11,818 nucleotides of DNA from Wenzhouxiangella sp. (GCA_007123575.1 SKKV01000268.1:1-11818), one strand, 5' to 3'; numbered from the stretch's first letter, positions 1-7,937 are shown. Notes: generated from the letters alone by a model not told the origin. Numbers and translations: made by a program.

Positions 1-20
1 AGATTCGTTGAGCGAGGACC

Positions 21-1217
21 ATGCCTGCAGCCACCCGCACCAATAAACGACAGGCCTACCGCTGGCGCGATGCCCCGCGCACCGCGGCGCTGGACACCAC
101 CCTGGTGGTGACCACGGCCTGTCTGCTGGTGATTGGCGTGATCATGGTGGCGTCCACCTCCATGGCCGTGGCCGAGATGTATGCGGTCTCGCAGTGGCAC
201 TACATCGTCCGCCATCTGATTTTTATCGGCATGGGCCTGACCGCTGCCTTGAGCCTGCGCCTGGTCGGCACCCGTCAGCTGGAAATGCTTTCGCGCCTGG
301 CCCTGGTGCTGGCCGTGCTGGTTTTGCTGCTGCCGTTCGTGCCCGGCCTGGGCCACGAGGTCAACGGCTCGACGCGCTGGATCAATCTCGGCATTGCCCG
401 CTTCCAGGTGGTCGAGGTGGCCAAGCTGCTGGTGGTGATCTATGTGGCCGGCTACCTGGCCCGACGTCCGGAACTGCATCGGGCGCGCTTCTTCGATACT
501 TTGAAGCCGCTGCTGGCCGTGGGCGTGCTGGCCGCGATCTTGCTGCTGCAGCCGGACATGGGCTCGGCCGTGGTCATCGCCGCCATTGTCGGCGGCATGA
601 TCTGGCTGGCCGGTGCGGCCTGGAAGCACTTGTTTGTGCTCGGCGCCTGCAGCCTGCCGCTGTTCGGCTTTGCCGCCCTGGAGCCGTATCGGCTGCAGCG
701 GGTGATGACCTTCGTCGACCCCTGGTCGGATCCCTTCAACGCCGGCTTCCAGCTGACCCAGGCGCTGATCGCGGTCGGCCGCGGCCAGATCACCGGCGTC
801 GGCCTGGGCGCGAGCGTGCAAAAGCTCTACTACCTGCCCGAGGCCCACACCGATTTCATCTTTGCCGTGCTTGCCGAGGAATTCGGCCTGATCGGCATCA
901 TCCTGGTGCTGGTCCTTTTTGCCCTGTTGATTGCCCGCATCTTCGCCATCGGGATCAAGGCCCTGCGCATGGAAAAGGCGTTCAGCGCCTACGTCGCCTG
1001 GGGCATTGGCCTGTGGATCGGCATCCAGGCGCTGATCAGCATGGGCGTGAACCTGGGGCTGCTGCCAACCAAGGGCCTGACCCTGCCGCTGATTTCAGCC
1101 GGCGGGTCCAGCCTGATCATGACCCTGGTCGCTATTGCCGTGGTACTTCGGATCGACTGGGAGCTGAAGCGCGAAGAACTGGAGCGTCCGCGTCGGCGCC
1201 GGGACTGGGCGGCATGA
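21..1217 (+). CDS. ftsW: FtsW, septal peptidoglycan glycosyltransferase (SEDS family)
   Basis: Polytopic inner-membrane SEDS enzyme that polymerises lipid II into septal glycan strands together with PBP3/FtsI. The 398-residue product has about ten hydrophobic segments starting near residue 27. Hallmarks are NGSTRW (115-120), LQPDMG (176-181), EPYRLQRV (221-228), a DPW-DPF-G-Q block (233-244) and LPEAHTDF (272-279), whose D278 matches the catalytic aspartate of E. coli FtsW (D297). LLPTKGLTLPLIS (347-359) separates it from RodA, and dcw context agrees. The ATG at 21 follows GAGGA at 14-18, a close Shine-Dalgarno. Two motif positions deviate: QVVEVAK at 129-135, where the family usually has QPxExAK, and ISAGGSS at 358-364, where ISYGGSS is usual. 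The reading frame is intact and the stop overlaps the murG start. Confidence 0.97.
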   Translation: MPAATRTNKRQAYRWRDAPRTAALDTTLVVTTACLLVIGVIMVASTSMAVAEMYAVSQWHYIVRHLIFIGMGLTAALSLRLVGTRQLEMLSRLALVLAVLVLLLPFVPGLGHEVNGSTRWINLGIARFQVVEVAKLLVVIYVAGYLARRPELHRARFFDTLKPLLAVGVLAAILLLQPDMGSAVVIAAIVGGMIWLAGAAWKHLFVLGACSLPLFGFAALEPYRLQRVMTFVDPWSDPFNAGFQLTQALIAVGRGQITGVGLGASVQKLYYLPEAHTDFIFAVLAEEFGLIGIILVLVLFALLIARIFAIGIKALRMEKAFSAYVAWGIGLWIGIQALISMGVNLGLLPTKGLTLPLISAGGSSLIMTLVAIAVVLRIDWELKREELERPRRRRDWAA

Positions 1218-2275
1218 GCCAAGCTGCGATCACCATCATGGGCGGCGGCACCGGGGGTCATATCTTCCCCGGCCTGGCCGTGGCTGCGGCCTTGCGTGAG
1301 CGCGGTGCCGAGGTGCGCTGGTTGGGCACCCCCGACGGCCTGGAAAACCGCCTGGTGCCGGCCGCTGGCATCGAGCTGGATCGGATTGGCATTGCCGGCC
1401 TGCGCGGCAAGGGCCTGGCTGGCTGGCTGGCCGCGCCGTTCAGAATTCTCAAAGCCATGCTGCAGGCCCGGCGAGTGTTTCGCGATCACCGACCCAGCTG
1501 CGTGCTCAGCATGGGCGGCTATGTTTCAGGTCCGGGCGGTGTCATGGCCCGGCTGATGGGCATTCCGCTGGTCCTGCACGAACAGAATGCCATTGCCGGC
1601 CTGACCAATCGCTGGCTCAGGCCGCTGGCCGCGCGCATCATGACCGGCTTCCCTGACGCGCTGGCCCGCGGCGAGCACTGCGGCAACCCGGTGCGTGCCG
1701 ATATTCTGAATCTGCCTGATCCGGCCGAGCGCTATGGCGAGAGATCCGGCCCGCTGCGCCTGCTGGTGATTGGCGGCAGTTTGGGCGCGCTGGCTTTCGC
1801 CCGCGCCGTTCCCGCGGCCCTGGCCCTGCTGCCGGAAGATCAGCGCCCGCAGGTCACCCACCAGGCCGGCCGTCAGCTTGACACCACGCTTGAGGCCTAC
1901 AAAGCGGCGGGGGTCGAGGGTGAGGTGGTCGAGTTCATCGACGACATGGCCCAGGCCTGGGGCCAGGCTGACCTGGCCATTTGCCGGGCCGGTGCGCTGA
2001 CCGTGGCCGAACTGGCCGCCGCCGGCGTGGCCTCGCTGCTTGTGCCGTTTCCGTACGCGGTTGACGATCACCAGACCGCCAACGCTCAATACCTGGCCGC
2101 CGGCCACGCCGCCTGGCTGGTGCAGGAACGTGAGTTGAAGCCGGAAATGCTGGCCGAGCGCCTGCGCGGCCTGAACCGCGAGCAGCTGTCGGCCATGGCC
2201 GGCAGGGCCAGGGGCCTGGCCCGTACCCGCGCCGCTGACGCGGTCGCCGATGCCTGCCTGGAGGTGGCGCTATGA
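1214..2275 (+). CDS. murG: MurG, UDP-GlcNAc:undecaprenyl-PP-MurNAc-pentapeptide GlcNAc transferase
   Basis: Peripheral inner-membrane GT-B glycosyltransferase that converts lipid I to lipid II, the substrate of FtsW. The 353-residue protein has the N-terminal glycine-rich loop GGGTGGH (10-16), MGGYVSGP (100-107), HEQNAIAG (122-129), the second-domain loop GGSLGA (187-192), and the UDP-GlcNAc-binding region CRAGALTVAELAAAG (257-271), followed by VPFPYAVDDHQTANA (277-291). The same frame stays open upstream to about 194, but the family's N-terminus begins at the ATG at 1214. That ATG shares ATGA with the ftsW stop, so the upstream extension is a shadow of ftsW. No strong Shine-Dalgarno precedes the start, so translation is probably coupled to ftsW. 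Length is normal for the family. Confidence 0.97.
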   Translation: MSQAAITIMGGGTGGHIFPGLAVAAALRERGAEVRWLGTPDGLENRLVPAAGIELDRIGIAGLRGKGLAGWLAAPFRILKAMLQARRVFRDHRPSCVLSMGGYVSGPGGVMARLMGIPLVLHEQNAIAGLTNRWLRPLAARIMTGFPDALARGEHCGNPVRADILNLPDPAERYGERSGPLRLLVIGGSLGALAFARAVPAALALLPEDQRPQVTHQAGRQLDTTLEAYKAAGVEGEVVEFIDDMAQAWGQADLAICRAGALTVAELAAAGVASLLVPFPYAVDDHQTANAQYLAAGHAAWLVQERELKPEMLAERLRGLNREQLSAMAGRARGLARTRAADAVADACLEVAL

Positions 2276-3702
2276 GCCGGCCGGTCCGTCCAGCACCCAG
2301 CCTGATGCACCGGGTCCGCCATATCCATTTCGTCGGCATCGGCGGGGCCGGCATGAGCGGCATTGCCGAGGTGCTGATCAATCTGGGCTTTACCGTTTCC
2401 GGCACCGATTTGAGCGAATCCGACAGCGTGCGCCGCCTGCGCAAGCTCGGCGCCCAGGTCGCCATCGGCCATGCCGCCGAGCACTTGTCCGGTGCCGACG
2501 TGGTGGTGGTTTCGGGCGCCGTGCCCGAGTCCAACCCCGAAATCCAGGCCGCGCGCGAGCAGCGCTTGCCGGTAGTGGCCCGGGCCGAAATGCTCGGCGA
2601 GCTGATGCGCTTCCGCCAGGGCATTGCCGTGGCCGGCACCCACGGCAAGACCACAACGACTTCCTTGGTCGCCGGCATTCTGGCCGAAGCCGGGCTGGAT
2701 CCGACCTTCATTGTTGGCGGCCTGGTCAACGCCTTCGGCTCGAACGCACGCCTGGGCGAGGGCCGCTACCTGGTGGCAGAGGCTGATGAAAGCGATGGCT
2801 CTTTTCTGAACCTGCAGCCGGTGATTTCGGTGGTCACCAATATCGACCGTGATCACCTGGATGCCTACCAGGGTAGCTTCGACCAGCTTCAGCATGCTTT
2901 CCTGGAATTCCTGCACCACTTGCCGTTTTTTGGCGTTGCCGTGTTGTGCCTGGATGACCCGCATGTCGCCGAGCTGATCCCGGATGTGGGCCGGAACGTG
3001 GTCACCTACGGCTTCAGCGACCAGGCCGACGTGCGCGCCACCGACCTGGCCCAGCATGGACGCCAGATGGAATTCCAGCTCTGGCTGCCAGACGCGCCCG
3101 CCGGCCTGCCGGTCAGCCTGATGCAGCCGGGCCGGCACAACGTACAAAATGCCCTGGGCGCCGCGGCCGTGGCCTGGGAGCTGGGTATTGCGCCCGAAGC
3201 CATCGTTGCCGGCCTGAACGCATTTGGCGGAATCGGGCGCCGCTTTGCCGCGCTCGGCGAGCTGAACTTCAGCGGACGTCGCGCGCTGGCCTTTGAAGAC
3301 TACGGCCACCACCCCACCGAGCTGGACGCGGTGGTCCGTGCCGTCCGTGCCGGCTGGCCCGAGCGCCGCCTTGTGCTGGTTTTCCAGCCGCATCGCTTTA
3401 CCCGCACCCGCGACCAGTTCGATGCCTTTGCCCGGGTGCTGGCCGAGGCCGATCTGCTGGTCCTGGCCGATATCTATCCGGCCGGAGAAACGGCCATTGC
3501 CGGGATTGACTCCGATGCCCTGGCCCGTGCCGTGCGTGATCGCCGCGAGCTGCCCCTGCACCGGGTCGGTGCGGTTGACCAGGTACCGGCGCGCCTGGCC
3601 GAGCTGGTCGACAACGGTGACCTGGTCCTGGTCATGGGCGCGGGGGATGTCGGTCGCCTGGGTGAGGAACTCCGGGGAATGGCCGAGGAGGTGAGCTCAT
3701 GA
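2272..3702 (+). CDS. murC: MurC, UDP-N-acetylmuramate--L-alanine ligase
   Basis: Cytoplasmic ATP-dependent Mur ligase adding L-alanine to UDP-MurNAc. The 476-residue protein shows the three Mur ligase domains in order. The N-terminal UDP-binding fold has VGIGGAGMSG (21-30) and SGTD (43-46). The central ATPase has the P-loop GTHGKTTTT (122-130), EADESDGSF (170-178) and TNIDRDHLDAY (189-199). The C-terminal domain follows a PGRHNVQNALGA motif and has EDYGHHPTE and FQPHRFTRT. These motifs are typical of MurC rather than MurD, MurE or MurF. The start ATG at 2272 overlaps the murG stop (ATGA) and follows GGAGGT at 2260-2265. No murB lies between murC and ddlB, as in E. coli; UDP-MurNAc formation must be encoded elsewhere. 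Confidence 0.97.
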   Translation: MSRPVRPAPSLMHRVRHIHFVGIGGAGMSGIAEVLINLGFTVSGTDLSESDSVRRLRKLGAQVAIGHAAEHLSGADVVVVSGAVPESNPEIQAAREQRLPVVARAEMLGELMRFRQGIAVAGTHGKTTTTSLVAGILAEAGLDPTFIVGGLVNAFGSNARLGEGRYLVAEADESDGSFLNLQPVISVVTNIDRDHLDAYQGSFDQLQHAFLEFLHHLPFFGVAVLCLDDPHVAELIPDVGRNVVTYGFSDQADVRATDLAQHGRQMEFQLWLPDAPAGLPVSLMQPGRHNVQNALGAAAVAWELGIAPEAIVAGLNAFGGIGRRFAALGELNFSGRRALAFEDYGHHPTELDAVVRAVRAGWPERRLVLVFQPHRFTRTRDQFDAFARVLAEADLLVLADIYPAGETAIAGIDSDALARAVRDRRELPLHRVGAVDQVPARLAELVDNGDLVLVMGAGDVGRLGEELRGMAEEVSS

Positions 3703-4625
3703 CCCGCGACGAGATTCTGGCCATGGGCCATGTGGCCCTGGTGATCGGCGGCGACAGCGCCGAGCGCGAGGTGTCGCTGAAAGGTGGCGCGGCCGTGGCC
3801 CGGGCACTGGGCGCACTGAGCGTACAGCACAGCGTGGTCGACGGCCCGCGGCGACTGCTCGAGCAGGTCGCGGCCGGTCACTATGACCGCGTGTTCAACC
3901 TGCTGCACGGTCGCGGCGGCGAAGACGGTGCGCTGCAGGGCGCGCTCAGGATTTACGGCGTCCCGGTGACCGGCTCGGGCGTGCTCGGCTCGGCCCTGAC
4001 CATGGACAAGCTGCAGACCAAGCGCATCTGGCAGGCCTGCGGCTTGCCGACCCCGCCCTGGCAGGTCGCCGACTCGGCCGACCAGGCCGATGCCATTGCC
4101 GAACAGCTCGGGCTGCCCTTGTTTGTCAAGCCGGCCCGCGAGGGTTCGAGCATCGGCATGACCCGGGTCGAGCGCCTGGATCAGCTCGCGCCGGCCATTG
4201 AGCTGGCCCTGGGCTTTGATGAGCGGGTGCTGGTTGAGCGCCTGATCGATGGCCCGGAGTACACCGCCGCCGTGTTGGATGGCGAAGTGCTACCGCTGAT
4301 CGGCCTGAAGCCGGCGCGCGAGTTTTACGACTACGCGGCCAAGTACGAATCTGTTGACACCGAGTATCGCTGCCCGTGCGGGCTGCCGGAGGCCGAAGAA
4401 GCGGCCCTGGCCCGGCTATGCCGCGAGGCCTTCGAGGTGGTCGGCGCGACCGGCTGGGGCCGGGTCGATCTGATGGTCGACAGCAGCGCCCAGCCCTGGC
4501 TGCTGGAAGTGAACACGACGCCCGGCATGACCGAGCGCTCCCTGGTGCCCAAGGCCGCGCAGGCGGCGGGAATCGAATTCGAGGAACTGGTATGGCGAAT
4601 ACTGAAGACCAGCCGAGCCGACTGA
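3699..4625 (+). CDS. ddlB: DdlB, D-alanine--D-alanine ligase
   Basis: Cytoplasmic ATP-grasp enzyme joining two D-alanines into the dipeptide that MurF adds to UDP-MurNAc-tripeptide. The 308-residue length matches the short E. coli DdlB type. Motifs are GGDSAEREVSLKGG (17-30), HGRGGEDG (70-77), TMDKLQTK (101-108), FVKPAREGSSIGM (142-154), the substrate loop FYDYAAKY (209-216) with Y216, and the metal-binding LEVNTTPGMTERSLVP (269-284). The tyrosine in the loop is the usual marker of a D-Ala-D-Ala rather than a D-Ala-D-Lac ligase, so the sequence gives no sign of vancomycin-type precursor changes. The ATG at 3699 overlaps the murC stop as ATGA and has the strong Shine-Dalgarno GAGGAGG (3685-3691). 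Its 3' end overlaps ftsQ by 34 bases. Confidence 0.97.
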   Translation: MTRDEILAMGHVALVIGGDSAEREVSLKGGAAVARALGALSVQHSVVDGPRRLLEQVAAGHYDRVFNLLHGRGGEDGALQGALRIYGVPVTGSGVLGSALTMDKLQTKRIWQACGLPTPPWQVADSADQADAIAEQLGLPLFVKPAREGSSIGMTRVERLDQLAPAIELALGFDERVLVERLIDGPEYTAAVLDGEVLPLIGLKPAREFYDYAAKYESVDTEYRCPCGLPEAEEAALARLCREAFEVVGATGWGRVDLMVDSSAQPWLLEVNTTPGMTERSLVPKAAQAAGIEFEELVWRILKTSRAD

Positions 4626-5341
4626 TCAATCCGGCCACCCTGGCTTCGCTGGTGCTGCTCGGCAGCCTGGCGCTGGGCGCGCTGTGGATGCGATCCGGCC
4701 TGATCGGCAGCGAGCAGTGGCCGATTCGCTGGCTGGACGTGGAAGGCGAGCTGCAGCGCACCTCGGTCAGCCAGGTCCAGGCCGCGGCCGCCGTGCCGGC
4801 CAGCCGCGGCTTTTTTGCCGTTGACCTGGCCCGGGTGCGCAGCGAAGTCGAAGCCCTGCCGTGGATCGCCACGGCCGAGGTCAGCCGCCACTGGCCCGAT
4901 GCCTTGCATCTGCGCGTGGTTGAGCATCGGCCGGTGGCGCGCTGGAACGAAAATCGCCTGTTCAGCGATCGCGGCGAGGTGTTCGAGGTCACCGGCAGCG
5001 ACAGCATGCAGGGCCTGACCCGCCTGGTCGGCCCGGACAGCCGACGTGAAGAAGTGCTCAAGACCTGGCTGTGGATGCGCGACGAGCTGGCCGGCATCGG
5101 CCTTGACATCGCCCGCCTGGCCGTGGACGAACGCGGCGCCTGGCGGGCAGAGCTGGGCAACGGCGTTGAGCTGATCCTGGGCCGCGAGCAGATTGATCAG
5201 CGTCTGGGCCGCTTCATTGCTGTCCACGACCGGCTGCGCGGTGACGAACGGCCCCTGGTCCGGGTCGACATGCGCTATACCAACGGCCTGGCCGTGCAGT
5301 GGGCCGGCAGCGAGACCGGTCGGGAGGATGCCCATGGCTAA
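4592..5341 (+). CDS. ftsQ: FtsQ, bitopic divisome scaffold protein
   Basis: Inner-membrane division protein that recruits FtsB/FtsL and links early and late divisome parts. The 249-residue protein has a short cytoplasmic tail, one transmembrane helix at about 15-33, a POTRA domain at about 45-112 (WLDVEGELQRTS, then PWIATAEVSRHWPDALHLRVVEHRPVARW at 90-118), and the FtsQ beta domain. VDMRYTNGLAVQW (225-237) aligns with the E. coli C-terminal strand (VDMRYDSGAAVGW) that binds FtsB, including the tyrosine and tryptophan. The frame is open further upstream, but the ATG at 4592 is chosen because GAGGA lies six bases before it (4581-4585) and it gives a normal-length tail. The start lies inside ddlB. 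It is somewhat shorter than E. coli FtsQ, mostly at the termini. Confidence 0.95.
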   Translation: MANTEDQPSRLINPATLASLVLLGSLALGALWMRSGLIGSEQWPIRWLDVEGELQRTSVSQVQAAAAVPASRGFFAVDLARVRSEVEALPWIATAEVSRHWPDALHLRVVEHRPVARWNENRLFSDRGEVFEVTGSDSMQGLTRLVGPDSRREEVLKTWLWMRDELAGIGLDIARLAVDERGAWRAELGNGVELILGREQIDQRLGRFIAVHDRLRGDERPLVRVDMRYTNGLAVQWAGSETGREDAHG

Positions 5342-6563
5342 GCGCAGCGAAAAATCCCTGGTCGTCGGTCTGGATATCGGCACCAGCAAGATTGTTGCCA
5401 TCGTCGGCGAGATCCAGCCGGACGGTCAGGTGGAAGTGATCGGCATTGGCAGCCATCCCTCGCGTGGACTCAAGCGCGGCGTGGTGGTCGATATCGAGTC
5501 CACCGAGCAGTCCATCCAGCGCGCGGTCGAAGAGGCCGAGCTGATGGCCGACTGCGAAATTCACTCGGTTTTCGCCGGCATCGCCGGCAGCCATATTCGC
5601 TCGCTGAACTCGCACGGTGCGGTTGCCATCCGCGACAAGGAAGTGGTCGATGGCGATGTCGAGCGTGTGCTGGAATCTGCCCGCGCCGTCGCGGTACCGG
5701 CCGACCAGCGCATCCTGCACGTGTTGCCGCAGGAATATGTCATTGATTCCACCGACGGCATCCGCCAGCCGGTGGGCATGTCGGGCGTGCGCCTGGAAGC
5801 GCGTGTGCACCTGGTCACGGCCGCGGTCAGCGCGGTGCAGAACGTCACCAAGTGCGTGGCCCGCTGCGGTTTGCAGGTGGATGATCTGATCCTGCAGCAG
5901 CTCGCATCCAGCTATGCGGTGCTGTCGGACGACGAGCGCGATCTGGGTATCGCCCTGGTCGATATCGGCGCCGGCACCACCGATGTGGCCGTGTTCACCG
6001 AAGGTGCGATTCGCCACACCACCTGCATTCCGATTGCCGGCGACCTGGTCACCAACGACATTGCCGTGGCCCTGCGCACCCCGACCGTGCATGCCGAGGA
6101 AATCAAGATCAAGTACGCCTGCGCCCTGGAGCAGATGGTGTCCAGCGACGAGACCATCCAGGTGCCGAGCGTAGGTAACCGCGAGCCGCGCCGCCTGGAG
6201 CGCCAGGTCCTGGCCCAGGTGGTCGAGGCGCGCTACCGCGAATTATTCAACCACGTCCACAAGCAGCTCAGGCAGTCGGGATTTGAATCGATGATTCCTG
6301 CCGGCCTGGTGCTGACCGGGGGCGGGGCAAAGATGGAAGGCGTGGTCGAGCTGGCCGAGGAGATTCTCCATATGCCGGTGCGACTGGGAATGCCTGAAGG
6401 TGTTGTCGGTTTGTCGGAAGTCGTCGGCAACCAGATCCACGCGACCGGCGTGGGCCTGTTGCTCTACGGCAGCCGCGCCGATGGCTCCGCCCGCACCGGT
6501 ATGGGGCGCGGCGGGGAAAGTCTCCTGGAGCGAATCAAGAACTGGTTCCAGGGAGAGTTTTGA
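5334..6563 (+). CDS. ftsA: FtsA, actin-like membrane tether of the Z ring
   Basis: Cytoplasmic actin-family ATPase that anchors FtsZ filaments to the membrane and signals divisome activation. The 409-residue protein has the phosphate-1 motif GLDIGTSKI (12-20), the FtsA-specific 1C region (about 85-165), the phosphate-2 motif VDIGAGTTDVAVF (209-221), the adenosine motif VLTGGGAKMEG (326-336), and a C-terminal amphipathic helix (394-409, ending IKNWFQGEF) equivalent to the membrane-targeting sequence of E. coli FtsA. A second in-frame ATG lies at 5328, but GGGAGG at 5322-5327 abuts it and is correctly spaced for 5334, which gives MAKRSEK. The start overlaps the ftsQ stop by 8 bases, so the two are probably translationally coupled. 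Confidence 0.97.
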   Translation: MAKRSEKSLVVGLDIGTSKIVAIVGEIQPDGQVEVIGIGSHPSRGLKRGVVVDIESTEQSIQRAVEEAELMADCEIHSVFAGIAGSHIRSLNSHGAVAIRDKEVVDGDVERVLESARAVAVPADQRILHVLPQEYVIDSTDGIRQPVGMSGVRLEARVHLVTAAVSAVQNVTKCVARCGLQVDDLILQQLASSYAVLSDDERDLGIALVDIGAGTTDVAVFTEGAIRHTTCIPIAGDLVTNDIAVALRTPTVHAEEIKIKYACALEQMVSSDETIQVPSVGNREPRRLERQVLAQVVEARYRELFNHVHKQLRQSGFESMIPAGLVLTGGGAKMEGVVELAEEILHMPVRLGMPEGVVGLSEVVGNQIHATGVGLLLYGSRADGSARTGMGRGGESLLERIKNWFQGEF

Positions 6564-6757
6564 TGAAAGTGCAAGAGTTTCGGGCCACTACCGGGTTTCG
6601 GCGCTGCAGCGCCCGCCAAGAAGGCGTCAAGCGACCGATACCCGGGCCCGTTTTGCAAGGACTGCTAATCGGTTCTTTGTTGATTGTTGTTTTTTTGATT
6701 GATTTATTCATGGCGAGCTTGAGAGGAGTACAGACATCATGCCTTTTGAATTGGTAG
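6563..6757 (+). CDS. Doubtful small ORF in the ftsA-ftsZ gap, one predicted membrane helix
   Basis: I do not recognise this 64-codon frame. Its ATG overlaps the ftsA stop (TGATG), and GGAG at 6552-6555 lies seven bases upstream, which is good translation-start spacing. The product would have a basic N-terminal half (R13, R14, K23, R24) and one hydrophobic stretch at about residues 30-51, and would end 19 bases inside ftsZ. Against it: codon third positions are much less GC-rich than in the neighbouring genes, and the hydrophobic segment is simply the T-rich promoter-like tract read in this frame. The apparent Shine-Dalgarno lies within the conserved ftsA C-terminus. Probably not a gene; listed because start signals and topology are coherent. 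Confidence 0.2.
   Translation: MKVQEFRATTGFRRCSARQEGVKRPIPGPVLQGLLIGSLLIVVFLIDLFMASLRGVQTSCLLNW
6600..6613. repeat. 14-base perfect palindrome in ftsA-ftsZ gap
   Basis: GGCGCTGCAGCGCC reads identically on both strands. It lies 37 bases after the ftsA stop and upstream of the T-rich promoter-like tract. It could be an operator for a dimeric regulator or fold as part of the ftsA 3' RNA. Nearby, CGGGCC at 6581-6586 can also pair with GGCCCG at 6645-6650, followed by TTTT. Function unknown. Confidence 0.5.
6680..6708 (+). promoter_or_regulatory. Weak sigma-70-like promoter candidate for ftsZ
   Basis: TTGATT (6680-6685) and TTTATT (6703-6708) are separated by 17 bases, each matching four of six consensus positions. 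They lie in the only strongly T-rich tract of the gap. Transcription would start near 6715, giving a leader of about 25 bases. The second base of the -10 is not A, which weakens the call. ftsZ promoters just upstream of ftsZ are known in related bacteria. Confidence 0.25.
6724..6728 (+). promoter_or_regulatory. Shine-Dalgarno of ftsZ
   Basis: AGGAG within the purine run GAGAGGAG (6721-6728), ten bases before the ftsZ ATG. It supports the start at 6739 and independent initiation of ftsZ, which is not overlapped by ftsA. Confidence 0.75.
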
Positions 6758-7893
6758 AAAATTACACACCGGGTGCGACCATCAAGGTCGTGGGTATTGG
6801 CGGAGGCGGCGGCAACGCCGTCAGCCAGATGGTCGAGACGAGCATCGAGGGCGTGGAGTTCATCTGCGTCAACACCGACTCGCAGGCGCTGCGCAACTTT
6901 GCCGGCAAGTCGGTGCTGCAGATTGGCTCCAGCGTCACCAAGGGCCTGGGCGCCGGTGCCAACCCCGAGGTCGGACGCCAGTCGGCACTGGAAGACCGCG
7001 AGCGCATTGCCGAGATGCTGTCGGGGTCCGACATGGTCTTCATCACCGCCGGCATGGGTGGCGGCACCGGCACGGGGGCCGCGCCCGTGATTGCCCAGAC
7101 GGCCAAGGAAATGGGCATTCTGACCGTGGCCGTGGTTACCCGCCCGTTCCCCTTCGAAGGCCAGCGGCGCATGGCCGTGGCCCAGCAGGGCATTGATGAG
7201 CTCGGTCACCACGTCGACTCATTGATCACCATTCCCAACGCCAAGCTGTTGAGCGTGCTCGGCAGCGAAATCTCGTTGCTGAACGCGTTCAAGGCGGCCA
7301 ACCAGGTCCTGTCCGGCGCGGTCCAGGGTATTGCCGAGCTGATCACCCGCCCGGGCCTGATCAACGTCGACTTTGCCGACGTACGCACGGTGATGAGCGA
7401 AATGGGCATGGCGATGATGGGCTCCGGCACCGCCTCGGGCGAAGATCGTGCCCTGATGGCCGCCCAGGCGGCGATTGGCTCGCCGCTGCTCGAAGACGTC
7501 AACCTGAACGGTGCCTGCGGCATCCTGGTCAACGTCACCGCCGGCATGAACATGACCATGAAGGAGTTCGAAGAGGTGGGCAGCACCATTGCCGACCTGG
7601 CCAGCGACGACGCCACCGTGGTCATTGGCACGGTAATCGATCCGGACATGAGCGATGACATCCGCGTGACCGTGGTCGCCACCGGCCTGGGCGACCAGGT
7701 GCCGAAGCGCGAAAAGCGTCCGATGAAGGTGGTGCGCACCGGCACCGACAACCGGGCCGTGTTCCGCGCCACCGACGACCGGGTCGATGAAGATGATCGT
7801 GCCGACAAGCGTGATGGCGGCAAGCTGTTCGGAGAACAGAAGGAGCTGGACTACCTGGATATCCCGGCTTTCCTGCGCAACCAGGCTGACTGA
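6739..7893 (+). CDS. ftsZ: FtsZ, tubulin-like GTPase forming the Z ring
   Basis: Cytoplasmic GTPase that polymerises at midcell and organises division. The 384-residue protein has GIGGGGGNAV (19-28), the tubulin signature GGGTGTG (107-113), TRPFPFEG (134-141), and the synergy (T7) loop NVDFADVRTV (209-218), whose D211 and D214 activate GTP hydrolysis of the adjacent subunit. The globular core ends near residue 318, followed by a charged variable linker (about 320-368) and the conserved tail LDYLDIPAFLRNQAD (370-384) that binds FtsA and ZipA, almost identical to E. coli. A 175-base gap separates it from ftsA, so it may have its own promoter as well as read-through from the block upstream. No irregularity is seen. 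Confidence 0.98.
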   Translation: MPFELVENYTPGATIKVVGIGGGGGNAVSQMVETSIEGVEFICVNTDSQALRNFAGKSVLQIGSSVTKGLGAGANPEVGRQSALEDRERIAEMLSGSDMVFITAGMGGGTGTGAAPVIAQTAKEMGILTVAVVTRPFPFEGQRRMAVAQQGIDELGHHVDSLITIPNAKLLSVLGSEISLLNAFKAANQVLSGAVQGIAELITRPGLINVDFADVRTVMSEMGMAMMGSGTASGEDRALMAAQAAIGSPLLEDVNLNGACGILVNVTAGMNMTMKEFEEVGSTIADLASDDATVVIGTVIDPDMSDDIRVTVVATGLGDQVPKREKRPMKVVRTGTDNRAVFRATDDRVDEDDRADKRDGGKLFGEQKELDYLDIPAFLRNQAD

Positions 7894-7898
7894 GCCCG

Positions 7899-7910
7899 GG
7901 CAGGCCTGCC
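7899..7910. repeat. 12-base palindrome just after ftsZ
   Basis: GGCAGGCCTGCC is self-complementary and begins six bases after the ftsZ stop. GCAGA (7915-7919) and TCTGC (7922-7926) form another small inverted repeat next to it. Together they could form a small 3' structure on the ftsZ message; there is no T-run. Confidence 0.4.
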
Positions 7911-7937
7911 ACAGGCAGATGTCTGCTTGATGACTTA

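Noticed and set aside
1..11. Possible end of murD upstream of ftsW
   Set aside because: murD normally precedes ftsW and a TGA lies at 9-11, but other frames are also open here and the few bases available carry no MurD signature, so it cannot be assigned.
194..1213. Apparent 340-residue N-terminal extension of MurG
   Set aside because: The frame is open through ftsW only because of GC bias; the product there is arginine- and glycine-rich shadow sequence. MurG begins at 1214 by homology.
2086..3561. Minus-strand open frame of 491 codons opposite murC
   Set aside because: Same explanation: antisense shadow of murC, spanning the murG/murC boundary, with no recognisable motif and no start context.
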